Positions 44,681-52,904 of a DNA stretch of 64,000 nucleotides are shown piece by piece; position 1 is the stretch's first letter, and each line of letters opens with the position of its first letter. The stretch is taken from assembly GCF_029360645.1 (NCBI RefSeq), contig NZ_JARDUA010000001.1, positions 1,178,001 to 1,242,000 of the forward strand, in the 5' to 3' direction. A program made the translations under genes and the position numbers. Source of the stretch: Pontibacter litorisediminis (GTDB lineage Bacteria; Bacteroidota; Bacteroidia; Cytophagales; Hymenobacteraceae). The notes below the pieces were generated by a model. It was not told where the DNA came from, made no database searches, and saw only the letters and a list, made by a program, of their open reading frames with translations.

Positions 44681-47032
44681 ATGCATTTTAAGAATACGAT
44701 TGCAGCCATTACAACCTCTGCTTGCGTCATGTCGGGGCTGCTGTTCAGCCCGGCGCCTGCCTTTGCCCAGGCTACCACCGCGCAGCAGCAAGCTGTCTCC
44801 ATCATCCCGCAGCCCGTTAAGCTGACCCAGCAGAGCGGCAGCTTCGCCCTCGGCAAGGACACTAAGATTTTTGTGGACCCGAAAAACGACGAGCTTCGCA
44901 AAATAGGTGAGTACCTGGCCCAAAACATCAAGGAGATGACCGGCGTGCAGCCGAAAGTGGAGCAGACCCCCCCCGCCAAGAACAGCAGCAACTACCTGCA
45001 CCTCACGCTCACTACGCCAGTGGACACGCTGGGTGCCGAAGGGTATACTTTAAAGGTGACATCAGACAACATCACACTGGCCGCCAAGGAGCCACACGGA
45101 CTTTTCCTGGGTACGCAAACGGTTCGCCAGCTTTTGCCGGCAGAGCCTACCACGGCGCCAGTGAGCATCCCTGCCCTGGAGGTGGTGGACAAGCCACGTT
45201 ACCAGTGGCGCGGCATGCACCTGGATGTGGCCCGCCACTTTATGCCGGTGGAGTTTGTGAAGGAGTACATCGACTACCTGGCCATGCATAAGATGAACAC
45301 CTTCCACTGGCACCTGACCGAGGACCAGGGCTGGCGCATTGAGATCAAGAAATACCCGGAGCTGACAAAAGTAGGTGCCTGGCGCGACGGCACCCTGATC
45401 GGCCACTACAGCGATCAGCCACACAAGTTCAGCAACGAGCGCCATGGTGGTTTCTATACCCAGGAGCAGATCAAAGACGTGGTGAAGTATGCGCAGGAGC
45501 GTTACATCACCGTAGTGCCGGAAATCGAGATGCCGGGCCACGCAGTAGCCGCGCTTACCACTTACCCGCACCTTTCCTGCACCGGCGGCCCGTTTGAGGT
45601 AGAAAAGAAATGGGGCGTGTTTGACGACATCTTCTGCGCTGGCAACGAAGAGACTTTCACCTTCCTGGAGGATGTGATGACGGAGGTGCTGGCCCTGTTC
45701 CCGAGCAAGATCGTGCACATTGGCGGCGATGAGGCCCCAAAAACCCGCTGGAAGGAATGCCCTAAGTGCCAGAAGCGCATCGCTGACGAAGGCCTGAAAG
45801 ACGAGCACGAGCTGCAGAGCTACTTTATCCAGCGCATGGAGAAATTCCTCAACGCCAAGGGCCGCACCATCATCGGCTGGGATGAGATCCTGGAGGGTGG
45901 TCTGGCGCCGAACGCCTACGTGATGTCGTGGAGAGGCACCGAAGGCGGTATCACCGCAGCCAAGCAGCACCATTACGTAGTGATGACGCCGGGGTCGCAT
46001 GTATACTTCGACCACTACCAGGGCGAACCTAGCCTGGAGCCAACGGCCATCGGCGGCCTGACGACGCTGGAGAAAGTATACTCCTTTGAGCCAACGCCAG
46101 CCGAGCTATCCGCAGAAGAGAAAAAGTACATCCTGGGGGCACAGGCCAACGTCTGGACCGAGTATATCCCAAGCACAGACCATGTGGAGTACATGGTTTT
46201 CCCACGTATTTCGGCCCTGTCGGAAGTGCTTTGGACACCGGCCGCCAAGAAAAACTGGGACGACTTCCAGACCCGCATGCAGCAGCAGTACAAGCGCTAT
46301 GACCACCTGGGCGTGAACTACGCGCGCAGCACCTTCAACGTGAAGCAAAACGTTACTGTAGACCCGACACAGAGCGTAGCCACCGTTGCGCTGGCGACAG
46401 ACGCCAAAGGCCCGAAGATCTACTATACCCTGGATGGCTCTGAGCCGACCACATCCTCGCAGGCCTATACCGCGCCTTTCCAGCTAACCAAAACAGCTAC
46501 TATAAAAGCGGCTTCTTTTGATGAGAAGGGCAAGCAGTTGGGCAAAGTGAGCAGCCGCGACGTGAACCAGCACCAGGCCTTTGCCCATACTGTCGAGCTG
46601 AAGAACGCGCCGCACCGCAACTATACGGCCGCTGGCGGATTGACGCTGGTAGACGGTCAGTTGGCCACGAATAGCTTTACCAATGGGCAGTGGCTGGGTT
46701 TCCTGGGCGATGATTTTGAGGCCGTGATCGACCTGAAGGAGAAAAAACCGGTGAGCCGCATCAGCAGCTCTTACCTGCAAACCAAGAACGATGGCATTCA
46801 GCTGCCGGCACAGGTAGAGTTTGCGGTTTCCAAGAACGGCAAGAAGTACAAGACGGTGAAAGTGGTGACCGAGCTAAGCGACAAGCCAGGTGTGTTTAAG
46901 GAAGTAGTGACGGCTGAAGTACCCGCCAAGAAGATTCGCTACATTAAGGTTACGGCCAAAAACCCGATGCCAGGTACTGGCGAGAACAAGCGAAAGGCCT
47001 GGCTCTTCACCGATGAAATTATAGTAGAGTAG
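44681..47032 (+). CDS. GH20 beta-N-acetylhexosaminidase (1), secreted
   Basis: This 783-residue enzyme releases terminal beta-GlcNAc or GalNAc by substrate-assisted catalysis. It has a signal peptide ending at AFAQ (residue 30). The N-terminal domain 2 (about 38-170) is followed by the GH20 barrel (about 175-515) with FHWHLTEDQGWR and the Asp/Glu catalytic pair D350-E351 in HIGGDEAPKTRW. A chitobiase-type C-terminal domain (IYYTLDGSEPTT, about 590-650) and an F5/8-type-like domain (about 660-783) complete it. It diverges from fucP with 289 bp between and ends at a clear terminator, followed by a GH92, so it fits an N-glycan antenna-trimming role. Confidence 0.94.
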   Translation: MHFKNTIAAITTSACVMSGLLFSPAPAFAQATTAQQQAVSIIPQPVKLTQQSGSFALGKDTKIFVDPKNDELRKIGEYLAQNIKEMTGVQPKVEQTPPAKNSSNYLHLTLTTPVDTLGAEGYTLKVTSDNITLAAKEPHGLFLGTQTVRQLLPAEPTTAPVSIPALEVVDKPRYQWRGMHLDVARHFMPVEFVKEYIDYLAMHKMNTFHWHLTEDQGWRIEIKKYPELTKVGAWRDGTLIGHYSDQPHKFSNERHGGFYTQEQIKDVVKYAQERYITVVPEIEMPGHAVAALTTYPHLSCTGGPFEVEKKWGVFDDIFCAGNEETFTFLEDVMTEVLALFPSKIVHIGGDEAPKTRWKECPKCQKRIADEGLKDEHELQSYFIQRMEKFLNAKGRTIIGWDEILEGGLAPNAYVMSWRGTEGGITAAKQHHYVVMTPGSHVYFDHYQGEPSLEPTAIGGLTTLEKVYSFEPTPAELSAEEKKYILGAQANVWTEYIPSTDHVEYMVFPRISALSEVLWTPAAKKNWDDFQTRMQQQYKRYDHLGVNYARSTFNVKQNVTVDPTQSVATVALATDAKGPKIYYTLDGSEPTTSSQAYTAPFQLTKTATIKAASFDEKGKQLGKVSSRDVNQHQAFAHTVELKNAPHRNYTAAGGLTLVDGQLATNSFTNGQWLGFLGDDFEAVIDLKEKKPVSRISSSYLQTKNDGIQLPAQVEFAVSKNGKKYKTVKVVTELSDKPGVFKEVVTAEVPAKKIRYIKVTAKNPMPGTGENKRKAWLFTDEIIVE

Positions 47033-47056
47033 CAGAGAATTAAGGTTAAAACTAGT

Positions 47057-47094
47057 GCAGGCCTCATTTGATAGAAGTGAGGCCTGCCTTTTTT
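47057..47094 (+). terminator. Intrinsic terminator after GH20 (1)
   Basis: GCAGGCCTCA pairs with TGAGGCCTGC, followed by CTTTTTTC, 25 bp past the stop. It separates GH20 from the GH92 gene in the same direction. Confidence 0.85.
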
Positions 47095-47201
47095 CTGCCA
47101 TTTCCACTCCCCTATCAGATTTATACTTAATTTTAACCAGCAGGTCCGGCAAGTATGGCTTGCGGCCGCTGCAACCTTCTTCAAACTATACCGCAACATT
47201 C

Positions 47202-49502
47202 ATGTACCTGAAAGCTTTACAAAGGCTCAAAGCTCCTCTGGTGGTGTTGGCGTGCATCGCCGCCTCCTGCACCACCTCTAACCAACAAGACAGCAGCCCC
47301 GGCACCCGTTCACTCACCCAGTATGTTGATCCCTACATCGGCTCCAGCTACCACGGCCACGTGTTCGTGGGCGCTAACGTGCCCTTCGGGGCCGTGCAAC
47401 TGGGCCCCACCAACATTACCCAGGGCTGGGACTGGTGCTCCGGCTACCACTACTCCGACTCCACCATCGTCGGCTTTGCCCACACCCACCTGAGCGGCAC
47501 CGGCATCGGCGATTTGGGCGACATCTCGGTGATGCCCGTCACGGGCAAAGTGCAGCTGGTGAAGGGCAGCGTCAAAGACCCCAGCAGCGGCTATTACTCC
47601 CTCTTCTCGCACGAAGACGAAAAGGTGAAACCGGGCTACTACGCCGTAAAGCTGAAGCGCTACGACATCGGGGCCGAGCTAACGGCCACCGAGCGCGTGG
47701 GCTTCCACCAGTACACGTTCCCCAAGTCTGAGGAGGCCAGCATCATCATCGACCTGAAGGAGGGCATCGGCTGGGACTCCCCCACCGAGACTTTTATCGA
47801 GCAGCTCAACGACAGCACCCTGGCCGGCTACCGTTTCTCCAAAGGCTGGGCCAACGACCAGCGCGTGTATTTCACGGCCGTGTTCTCCAAGCCGATCGAG
47901 AAGTTCGAGAGCTTTCAGGTAGTCGATACGGCCGCCGCTTCGCCGGTTCCGGCCTCCAAAGGCCGCATGATTAAAGGCGTGGCGCGCTTCAAGACGCAGG
48001 CAGGCGAAAAGATAAAGCTGAAAGTGGGCATCTCGCCGGTGAGCGCGGAGAACGCGCTGGCCAATATCCGGGCCGAGGTGCCGCACTGGGATTTTGAGAA
48101 AGTTGTGGCCGATGCCGACGCTGCCTGGAACCGCGAGCTGCAGAAAGTGCAGATAGAGGCGCTGGACTCAGCACAGCTGCGCACCTTCTACACCGCCCTC
48201 TACCATACCATGATCGCCCCATCCATCTTTAACGACCACAACGGCGACTACCGCGGCACCGACAAGAAAGTGTACGAGCAGGCGGACTTCACGAACCTCA
48301 CGACCTTCTCCCTCTGGGACACCTACCGCGCGGCGCACCCGCTGTTCACCATCCTGCAGGCTGAGCGCGTGAACGACATGATCAGCTCCATGCTGGCCAT
48401 CTACCAGCAGCAGGGCAAGTTGCCTGTGTGGCACCTGATGGGCAACGAGACGAACACCATGGTAGGCTACGGAAGCGTACCGGTAGTGGCCGACGCCATC
48501 CTGAAGGGCTTTGACGGGTTTGACCACGAACTGGCTTACGAAGCCATGAAAGCCACCGCCATGGGCGATGAATTTGGCTTGCCATACGTGAAGAAGCAGG
48601 GTTTTATTCCTGCCGATGAGGAAGGGGAAAGCGTGGCCAAAGGCCTGGAGTACGCCATCGCCGACTGGAGCATTGCGCAGGTGGCCAAGAAAATGGGCAA
48701 GCAGGAGGATTACGAGTACTTCAGCAAGCGCGGCCGCTACTACGAGAACTACTTCGACAAGCAGACCCGCTTTATGCGCGGCCGCATCTCGCAGAACGAA
48801 TGGCGCACGCCGTTCGACCCCTTCAAATCCGAGCACCGCAAGGATGATTACGCCGAGGGTAACTCCTGGCAATACACCTGGCTGGTGCCGCAGGACGTGG
48901 AAGGGTTGATCAGCCTGATGGGCGGCGAGGAAGCCTTTGCGCAGAAACTCGACTCGCTGTTTGTGGCGGAAGGCCATATGGGCGAAGAGGCCTCTAACGA
49001 CATCACCGGCCTGATCGGGCAGTATGCCCACGGCAACGAGCCAAGCCACCACATCACCTACATGTACGCCTACGTGGGCCAGCCCTGGAAAACGGCCGAG
49101 AAAGTCCGCTTTATTGTGGACAACATGTATACCGACAAACCGGACGGCTTAATTGGGAACGAGGACGTGGGGCAGATGTCCTCCTGGTACATCCTCTCCA
49201 CCCTGGGCTTTTACCCGCAGAACCCGGCCAACGGCGCCTACGTGTTCGGCAGCCCGGCCGTAAAGCAGGCCACGCTCTCCCTGCCGAACGGAAACGTGCT
49301 GGAGGTGGTGGCCAACAACAACAGCAAGGCGAACAAGTACATCCAACGCGTGACGCTGAACGGGGAGCCCTACACCAAGTCCTACATCCTGCACCGGGAC
49401 CTGATGAAAGGTGGAAAACTGGTGTTCGAGATGGGCAGCACGCCAAGCGCCACCTGGGGCGTGGCCAAGGCTGACCGCCCGAGATCCCTGCCTGTGGAGT
49501 AG
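47202..49502 (+). CDS. GH92 family exo-alpha-mannosidase (2), lipoprotein
   Basis: This 766-residue protein is a second GH92 enzyme, distinct from the one at 1.5 kb and with the canonical active-site block. The start at 47202 gives a lipoprotein signal (lipobox near LACIAASC). The N-terminal sandwich begins at YVDPYIGSSYHGHVFVGANVPFGAVQLGP, cited for its VPFGAVQLGP core. Barrel landmarks are FSLWDTYRAAHPL, GNSWQYTWLVPQD and QYAHGNEPSHH, and the C-terminal GNEDVGQMSSWYILSTLGFYPQ carries E654 and D655. The canonical N-E-D here contrasts with D-E-D in the first GH92, so the two may differ in linkage. It is in the same direction as GH20 but separated by a terminator. Confidence 0.94.
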   Translation: MYLKALQRLKAPLVVLACIAASCTTSNQQDSSPGTRSLTQYVDPYIGSSYHGHVFVGANVPFGAVQLGPTNITQGWDWCSGYHYSDSTIVGFAHTHLSGTGIGDLGDISVMPVTGKVQLVKGSVKDPSSGYYSLFSHEDEKVKPGYYAVKLKRYDIGAELTATERVGFHQYTFPKSEEASIIIDLKEGIGWDSPTETFIEQLNDSTLAGYRFSKGWANDQRVYFTAVFSKPIEKFESFQVVDTAAASPVPASKGRMIKGVARFKTQAGEKIKLKVGISPVSAENALANIRAEVPHWDFEKVVADADAAWNRELQKVQIEALDSAQLRTFYTALYHTMIAPSIFNDHNGDYRGTDKKVYEQADFTNLTTFSLWDTYRAAHPLFTILQAERVNDMISSMLAIYQQQGKLPVWHLMGNETNTMVGYGSVPVVADAILKGFDGFDHELAYEAMKATAMGDEFGLPYVKKQGFIPADEEGESVAKGLEYAIADWSIAQVAKKMGKQEDYEYFSKRGRYYENYFDKQTRFMRGRISQNEWRTPFDPFKSEHRKDDYAEGNSWQYTWLVPQDVEGLISLMGGEEAFAQKLDSLFVAEGHMGEEASNDITGLIGQYAHGNEPSHHITYMYAYVGQPWKTAEKVRFIVDNMYTDKPDGLIGNEDVGQMSSWYILSTLGFYPQNPANGAYVFGSPAVKQATLSLPNGNVLEVVANNNSKANKYIQRVTLNGEPYTKSYILHRDLMKGGKLVFEMGSTPSATWGVAKADRPRSLPVE

Positions 49503-49523
49503 CATGATCTGCTCTTAAAGCAC

Positions 49524-49566
49524 AAAGCCCTCTGTAGCAGTAGCTGCAGAGGGCTTTCTTTTTGTT
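49524..49566 (+). terminator. Intrinsic terminator after GH92 (2)
   Basis: AAAGCCCTCTG pairs with CAGAGGGCTTT, followed by CTTTTTGTT, 22 bp past the stop. Confidence 0.8.
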
Positions 49567-49693
49567 CTTAGGCTGAGATGCACTCCTGTTAGCAAGTGGA
49601 AAACCACTTTTGAACTTCTTGAAGGCTGGAGTTACTTAGGGTCTATACTTGCAAAAGCAATTTTTACCTTAGCTATACTTTTAATAAATGGCT

Positions 49694-49717
49694 GTTCTGG
49701 ACATCCTCGTCCGGAAC
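49694..49717. repeat. TTC(C/T)GGACATCC hairpin, copy 2
   Basis: GTTCTGGACATCCTCGTCCGGAAC is a near-copy of the hairpin at 42314-42337 (GTTCCGGACATCC...GGAAC). Differences in the arms mostly keep pairing. Both copies lie shortly before a copy of the ~210-bp repeat. Confidence 0.6.
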
Positions 49718-49840
49718 CTAAAAGAGGCCTCTATCCCCATCTGCTGTGGATCTCCATATTAGCGAAAGCCATTCTTCACACTTCGGCCATACTTTATACT
49801 TCTCTGGCGCAAGCATCCGCTTGTGCCTCTCTTAGCCTCG

Positions 49841-50060
49841 GCTTCCTGCAACTGGAGCTAAGTTATCCTTTCTAGCTGACGCTGATCCACGGCTTTACAA
49901 CCTTGATTGTTTCACCTCTGGCTTTGGTGCTCTCTAGCCCGAGAGGGCTCGTCTTCAGGCATCGCGCTGGGAGCTTTTCCTGCCCTCGTGCCTCGGGCTG
50001 CCTCGCTCGCGCTCGGCACCGGAAAAACTCGCATAGGCGCTCAACCCAAAGACTGGGAAA
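49841..50060. repeat. Dispersed ~210-bp repeat, copy B
   Basis: Contains the shared blocks AGCCCGAGAGGGCTCGT, GCTGGGAGCTTTTCCTGCC and GGAAAAACTCGCATAGGCG with copy A, and GGCTTTACAACC, CTCTGGCTTTGGTGCTCT with copy C. An 11-bp CGCTCGCGCTCG insertion distinguishes it from copy A. Confidence 0.75.
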
Positions 50061-50397
50061 CATCCCGATAGCTAAGGCAGACGGAGCTTGAACCGAACTC
50101 CCCCTGCTGTTATTAGACAATGGTTGGAGCGTGGTTGTCCTCTTGGAAGGGGGCAGGGGGATGTGAATCGGCTGCAGAGGACTCCCCTCCTGGGGGTAGG
50201 GCCCCTCAAAAAACCTAAAGAAAGGCAGGGATGGTTGGGCTTGGTATTGCAATCCTGTCAATCCAAAAATCCCGTAAATCCTGATTCAGACAAGTATAAA
50301 GTATGACTCTTGGAGCCAGTCAAGTTACAAACTCGCCCTCATGACAAGACACGAGTCTAAAGACTTGGGCCAGAAAAGGGTAATATCACCTGAAACA

Positions 50398-50424
50398 AGT
50401 AGAGCTGCCATTGGCAGCTCTACT
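50398..50424 (-). terminator. Palindromic terminator of the family-10-like gene
   Basis: AGTAGAGCTGCCA pairs perfectly with TGGCAGCTCTACT around one base, 25 bp beyond the stop at 50450. The T-run on the minus strand is short (TTGTTTC). Confidence 0.6.
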
Positions 50425-50449
50425 TTATACTTTCCTACAACATGCTTTC

Positions 50450-51544
50450 CTACGACTTTACAGAAGCCGAGGCGCGTTCCAGCGCCTGCAGCACCTGCTC
50501 GTTCACATCGCCGAAGATCGAAACGCCTTTGGCTCCGTTTGCCAGGGCGAGTTCTATACCTTGCTGCAGTTCTTCGTTGCTTTTGAAGTCTGGCAAGTAT
50601 AAACCGGCGTAGAGCGGGAACTTCCCCTTCAGAAAGTGTACGCCTTCTGTCACGGCATCACCGATCCAACGCACATCCTCTTTGTAAAAGCCGTGATAGA
50701 TCATCGGGTACACGGCGTTCAGGTTCCAGTTGGTCCAGTCCTGGCGCACGATGCGGCGGGCCACTTCCGGCGTGGGGAATACGGCGGCGGTAATCGGTTT
50801 TTTATTTTCCTTGGCGATCTCGGCCAAGTGGTTCACGATGGTATTAACGGCGTTGTAGCGGTACAGCCGCCACGACAGGCTGGCTTCCGGATACTCCAAC
50901 TCCTCAATCGCCTTGCCGCGCCAGGCTTTGAATTTGGTGCGGCACACCTCGCAGTAGCAATAATCGTACTCCGGCAGTTCCTTGGTCTGCTCAATGTTGT
51001 AGTTTTCCCACAGGTTCACCGGCAGGATCACATCGCAAAAGCGCACGTAGTCCAAGTGGATGCCGTCGATATAATCTTTGCTGAGGATGTTCCGCACGTC
51101 ATCGGCCAGGTACTGCTTTACCTCCTCCCGAGAAGGACACAGCCAGCGGTAGTACCCCACGTACGGCGGCTTATCGGCACACGACTCACCTTTACGGTTT
51201 TGGGCGTACCACTCCGGGTGCTTCTGCAGCAACTCCTTTTCGCCCCGGTTCATGGTCCACATCCAGCGGTGGGCCTCTAGTTTATTAGCTTTGGCCGCGC
51301 GGAAATGCTTCTCGCTGTCGGCTTCAAAGAAGACTCCCCGGATGCCTGCTTCGTAGAAGCGTTTGTACTGCCGCTGCAGATCGGCTTCTTTATCGGCTTT
51401 GTTAGGCCTCACCCATACCCAGTGCCTGGGCCGGTCCTTTTTAGCCCCTGGTGCTGCGGTGAGTTCGGCAAGAGCGGGCGCAGGTATGCTTGCTGCCAGG
51501 CCGGCCAGCGCCCCGGCCTTCAGGAAGGATCTTCTTGTTTTCAT
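50450..51544 (-). CDS. Family-10-like glycoside hydrolase domain protein, Tat-exported
   Basis: This 364-residue protein has a twin-arginine signal (KTRRSFLKAG). The start at 51544 is chosen because it overlaps the upstream stop as ATGA. The body resembles the GHL10/DUF187-like TIM barrels: RHWVWVRPNK, a DGIHLDYVRFCDVILP segment with conserved Asp, and YDYCYCEVCRTKFKAW with a Cys cluster that may bind metal. IYHGFYKEDVRW and GLYLPDF follow. Activity is not established; related proteins cleave peptidoglycan-type or other glycosides. It is coupled to the CBM9-type gene by the 4-bp overlap, which suggests a shared carbohydrate substrate. The specific linkage is unknown. Confidence 0.75.
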   Translation of the reverse strand: MKTRRSFLKAGALAGLAASIPAPALAELTAAPGAKKDRPRHWVWVRPNKADKEADLQRQYKRFYEAGIRGVFFEADSEKHFRAAKANKLEAHRWMWTMNRGEKELLQKHPEWYAQNRKGESCADKPPYVGYYRWLCPSREEVKQYLADDVRNILSKDYIDGIHLDYVRFCDVILPVNLWENYNIEQTKELPEYDYCYCEVCRTKFKAWRGKAIEELEYPEASLSWRLYRYNAVNTIVNHLAEIAKENKKPITAAVFPTPEVARRIVRQDWTNWNLNAVYPMIYHGFYKEDVRWIGDAVTEGVHFLKGKFPLYAGLYLPDFKSNEELQQGIELALANGAKGVSIFGDVNEQVLQALERASASVKS

Positions 51545-52692
51545 TGTAAGCCTTTTATCGTGTGTACAAATCCGTTTTCGTTGATGCTCCACACCTTGCC
51601 GTTTGGCCCGTGTATGGCGGCCATAAACTGCAGCGTGCCTGCCTCCAGTTTCAATTGGTTCTCCTGCCCTTCCACTTCCACCTTGCCTTTCTTCAGGCCC
51701 AGCTCTTTTAATGATTTACTGTAGCGGCCGTGCTTCCCAAAATACGCTTTCTGCCGGTAATACACCAGCCAAAGGTACTTCTTTTGCTTTTCGGCATAGG
51801 GCATGGTGAATTCTATACTTTGCTCATGTGCAGGCTGCCGGCTGAAGTACAAATATCCCCAGCGCTCCGGCAGGTGCATGTTGATCACCCCTTGCGGCGA
51901 CCACACCCAATTATACTCCGGCAGCGGTTTACCGTCCTCACCTTTGCGCTTCACGTACTTGCCGTCTACCACATCTACATCCCACTGTACCCGCGAGAAA
52001 TTGATGCGCCACAGGGTGCCTTCGTCCGGAACACGCGTGACATTACCGACCGTAACAGATCGAAAAGGAATGGCCATCTCCACCGTCCAACCCTCGTCTG
52101 TATCGGTCGGATCATTCAGAGTACCCTGCACCTGTACCGCCGACTTGAGCCCGTGCAGGTTCCAGGCAATCAGGGCGCCGTTGTTGTTGCGGTAAGGCTT
52201 GGAGAGGAACAGGTCGAAGATGGTGTTGAGCGCGTTCACCTCCACCTCAAAGTATTGGTGCGTGTCGTTGTCAGGGTCGATGAATACCTCGAAGTCATTG
52301 TCGTAGTACACCACCTCATCGTGCTGCGTCAGGTTTGCCCACACATGCGGCTCTTTCATATCGGCGGCAATGTATAAATACTCGTTATCCCAGGCCATTT
52401 TCACGCGGGTCTCATAGGTTGGCGCCGGTTTTAAGTCACCCTCTATGTCAGTGAACAAGTCCGTCCAGGTAGCGTGTTGCCATACCTCCTCGTTCAGGTG
52501 ACCGTCTATACTGGGGGCCTTGCTGGTGAAGTGGGTAACGTAATGTTTCGGTTCTGTAAACAGGTGCTCCAGCCCGGCAAACGGAGATGCCGTTTTAGCC
52601 TTTCGCTTCGCTTTCACGAAAGGGTTATCTTCTGCCTGTGCAGCCAGTACAGCCAAAAGCAGCAGGCACAGGGTGAGGTAATGCTTGATCAT
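51541..52692 (-). CDS. CBM9-like carbohydrate-binding protein, secreted
   Basis: This 383-residue protein has a signal peptide (to about AAQA, residue 20) and an N-terminal CBM9-like domain (about 45-250): APSIDGHLNEEVWQHATW, RVKMAWDNEYLYIAADMKEP, YYDNDFEVFIDPDND and EVNALNTIFDLFL are typical of that fold. The remaining ~130 residues have a WVWSPQGVINMHLPERWGYLYF segment common in such proteins. It probably binds sugar ends in the periplasm or on the surface. It is translationally coupled to the family-10-like hydrolase downstream by an ATGA overlap. A stable hairpin precedes it at 52707-52745. Confidence 0.82.
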   Translation of the reverse strand: MIKHYLTLCLLLLAVLAAQAEDNPFVKAKRKAKTASPFAGLEHLFTEPKHYVTHFTSKAPSIDGHLNEEVWQHATWTDLFTDIEGDLKPAPTYETRVKMAWDNEYLYIAADMKEPHVWANLTQHDEVVYYDNDFEVFIDPDNDTHQYFEVEVNALNTIFDLFLSKPYRNNNGALIAWNLHGLKSAVQVQGTLNDPTDTDEGWTVEMAIPFRSVTVGNVTRVPDEGTLWRINFSRVQWDVDVVDGKYVKRKGEDGKPLPEYNWVWSPQGVINMHLPERWGYLYFSRQPAHEQSIEFTMPYAEKQKKYLWLVYYRQKAYFGKHGRYSKSLKELGLKKGKVEVEGQENQLKLEAGTLQFMAAIHGPNGKVWSINENGFVHTIKGLQ

Positions 52693-52706
52693 AAGAAAGG
52701 TATAAA

Positions 52707-52745
52707 AGCGTCTCCCCTACCTATTAAAAGTCTAGGGGAGACGCT
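52707..52745 (-). terminator. Hairpin before the CBM9 gene, terminator-like
   Basis: AGCGTCTCCCCTA pairs perfectly with TAGGGGAGACGCT (13 bp). On the minus strand it is followed by TTTTATACC, so it can end the transcript of the upstream GH20 or act in the CBM9 leader, 14 bp before that start codon. Confidence 0.6.
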
Positions 52746-52778
52746 AAAGCAGAATTTATACTTGAGTTTTTAGAATGC

Positions 52779-52880
52779 TGTTCCGGATTTGTAATCCGCA
52801 TGCCAGCCAGTAGCTATAGCTTTTGCTCTTGCGGATTACAAATCCGCAGCTATTATACTTTCTGATTGCAAATCCGAAAG
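52779..52880. repeat. Cluster of GGATTTGNAATCC dyads
   Basis: Three short dyads occur in about 100 bp: CGGATTTGTAATCCG, GCGGATTACAAATCCGC and GATTGCAAATCCGA. The same type occurs near 42243, 57418 and 57454. They lie between the CBM9 hairpin and the GH20 stop. Confidence 0.65.
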
Positions 52881-52904
52881 AGCTAAAATGGGATTTAAAA
52901 GCAG

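Larger units (their letters stand above)
49503..50449. other. Repeat-rich intergenic region after GH92 (2)
   Basis: No gene is visible. It contains the GH92 terminator (49524-49566), a TTCCGGACATCC-type hairpin (49694-49717), a GGCGCAAGC dyad (49804-49828), copy B of the ~210-bp repeat (49841-50060), a C/G-rich inverted repeat (50098-50162) and the terminator of the family-10-like gene (50398-50424). Confidence 0.7.

Noticed and set aside
49872-50261. 129-codon frame across repeat copy B
   Set aside because: It spans a repeat and its flanks, and I see no equivalent product from the other copies. The repeat shows no coding pattern shared by copies.
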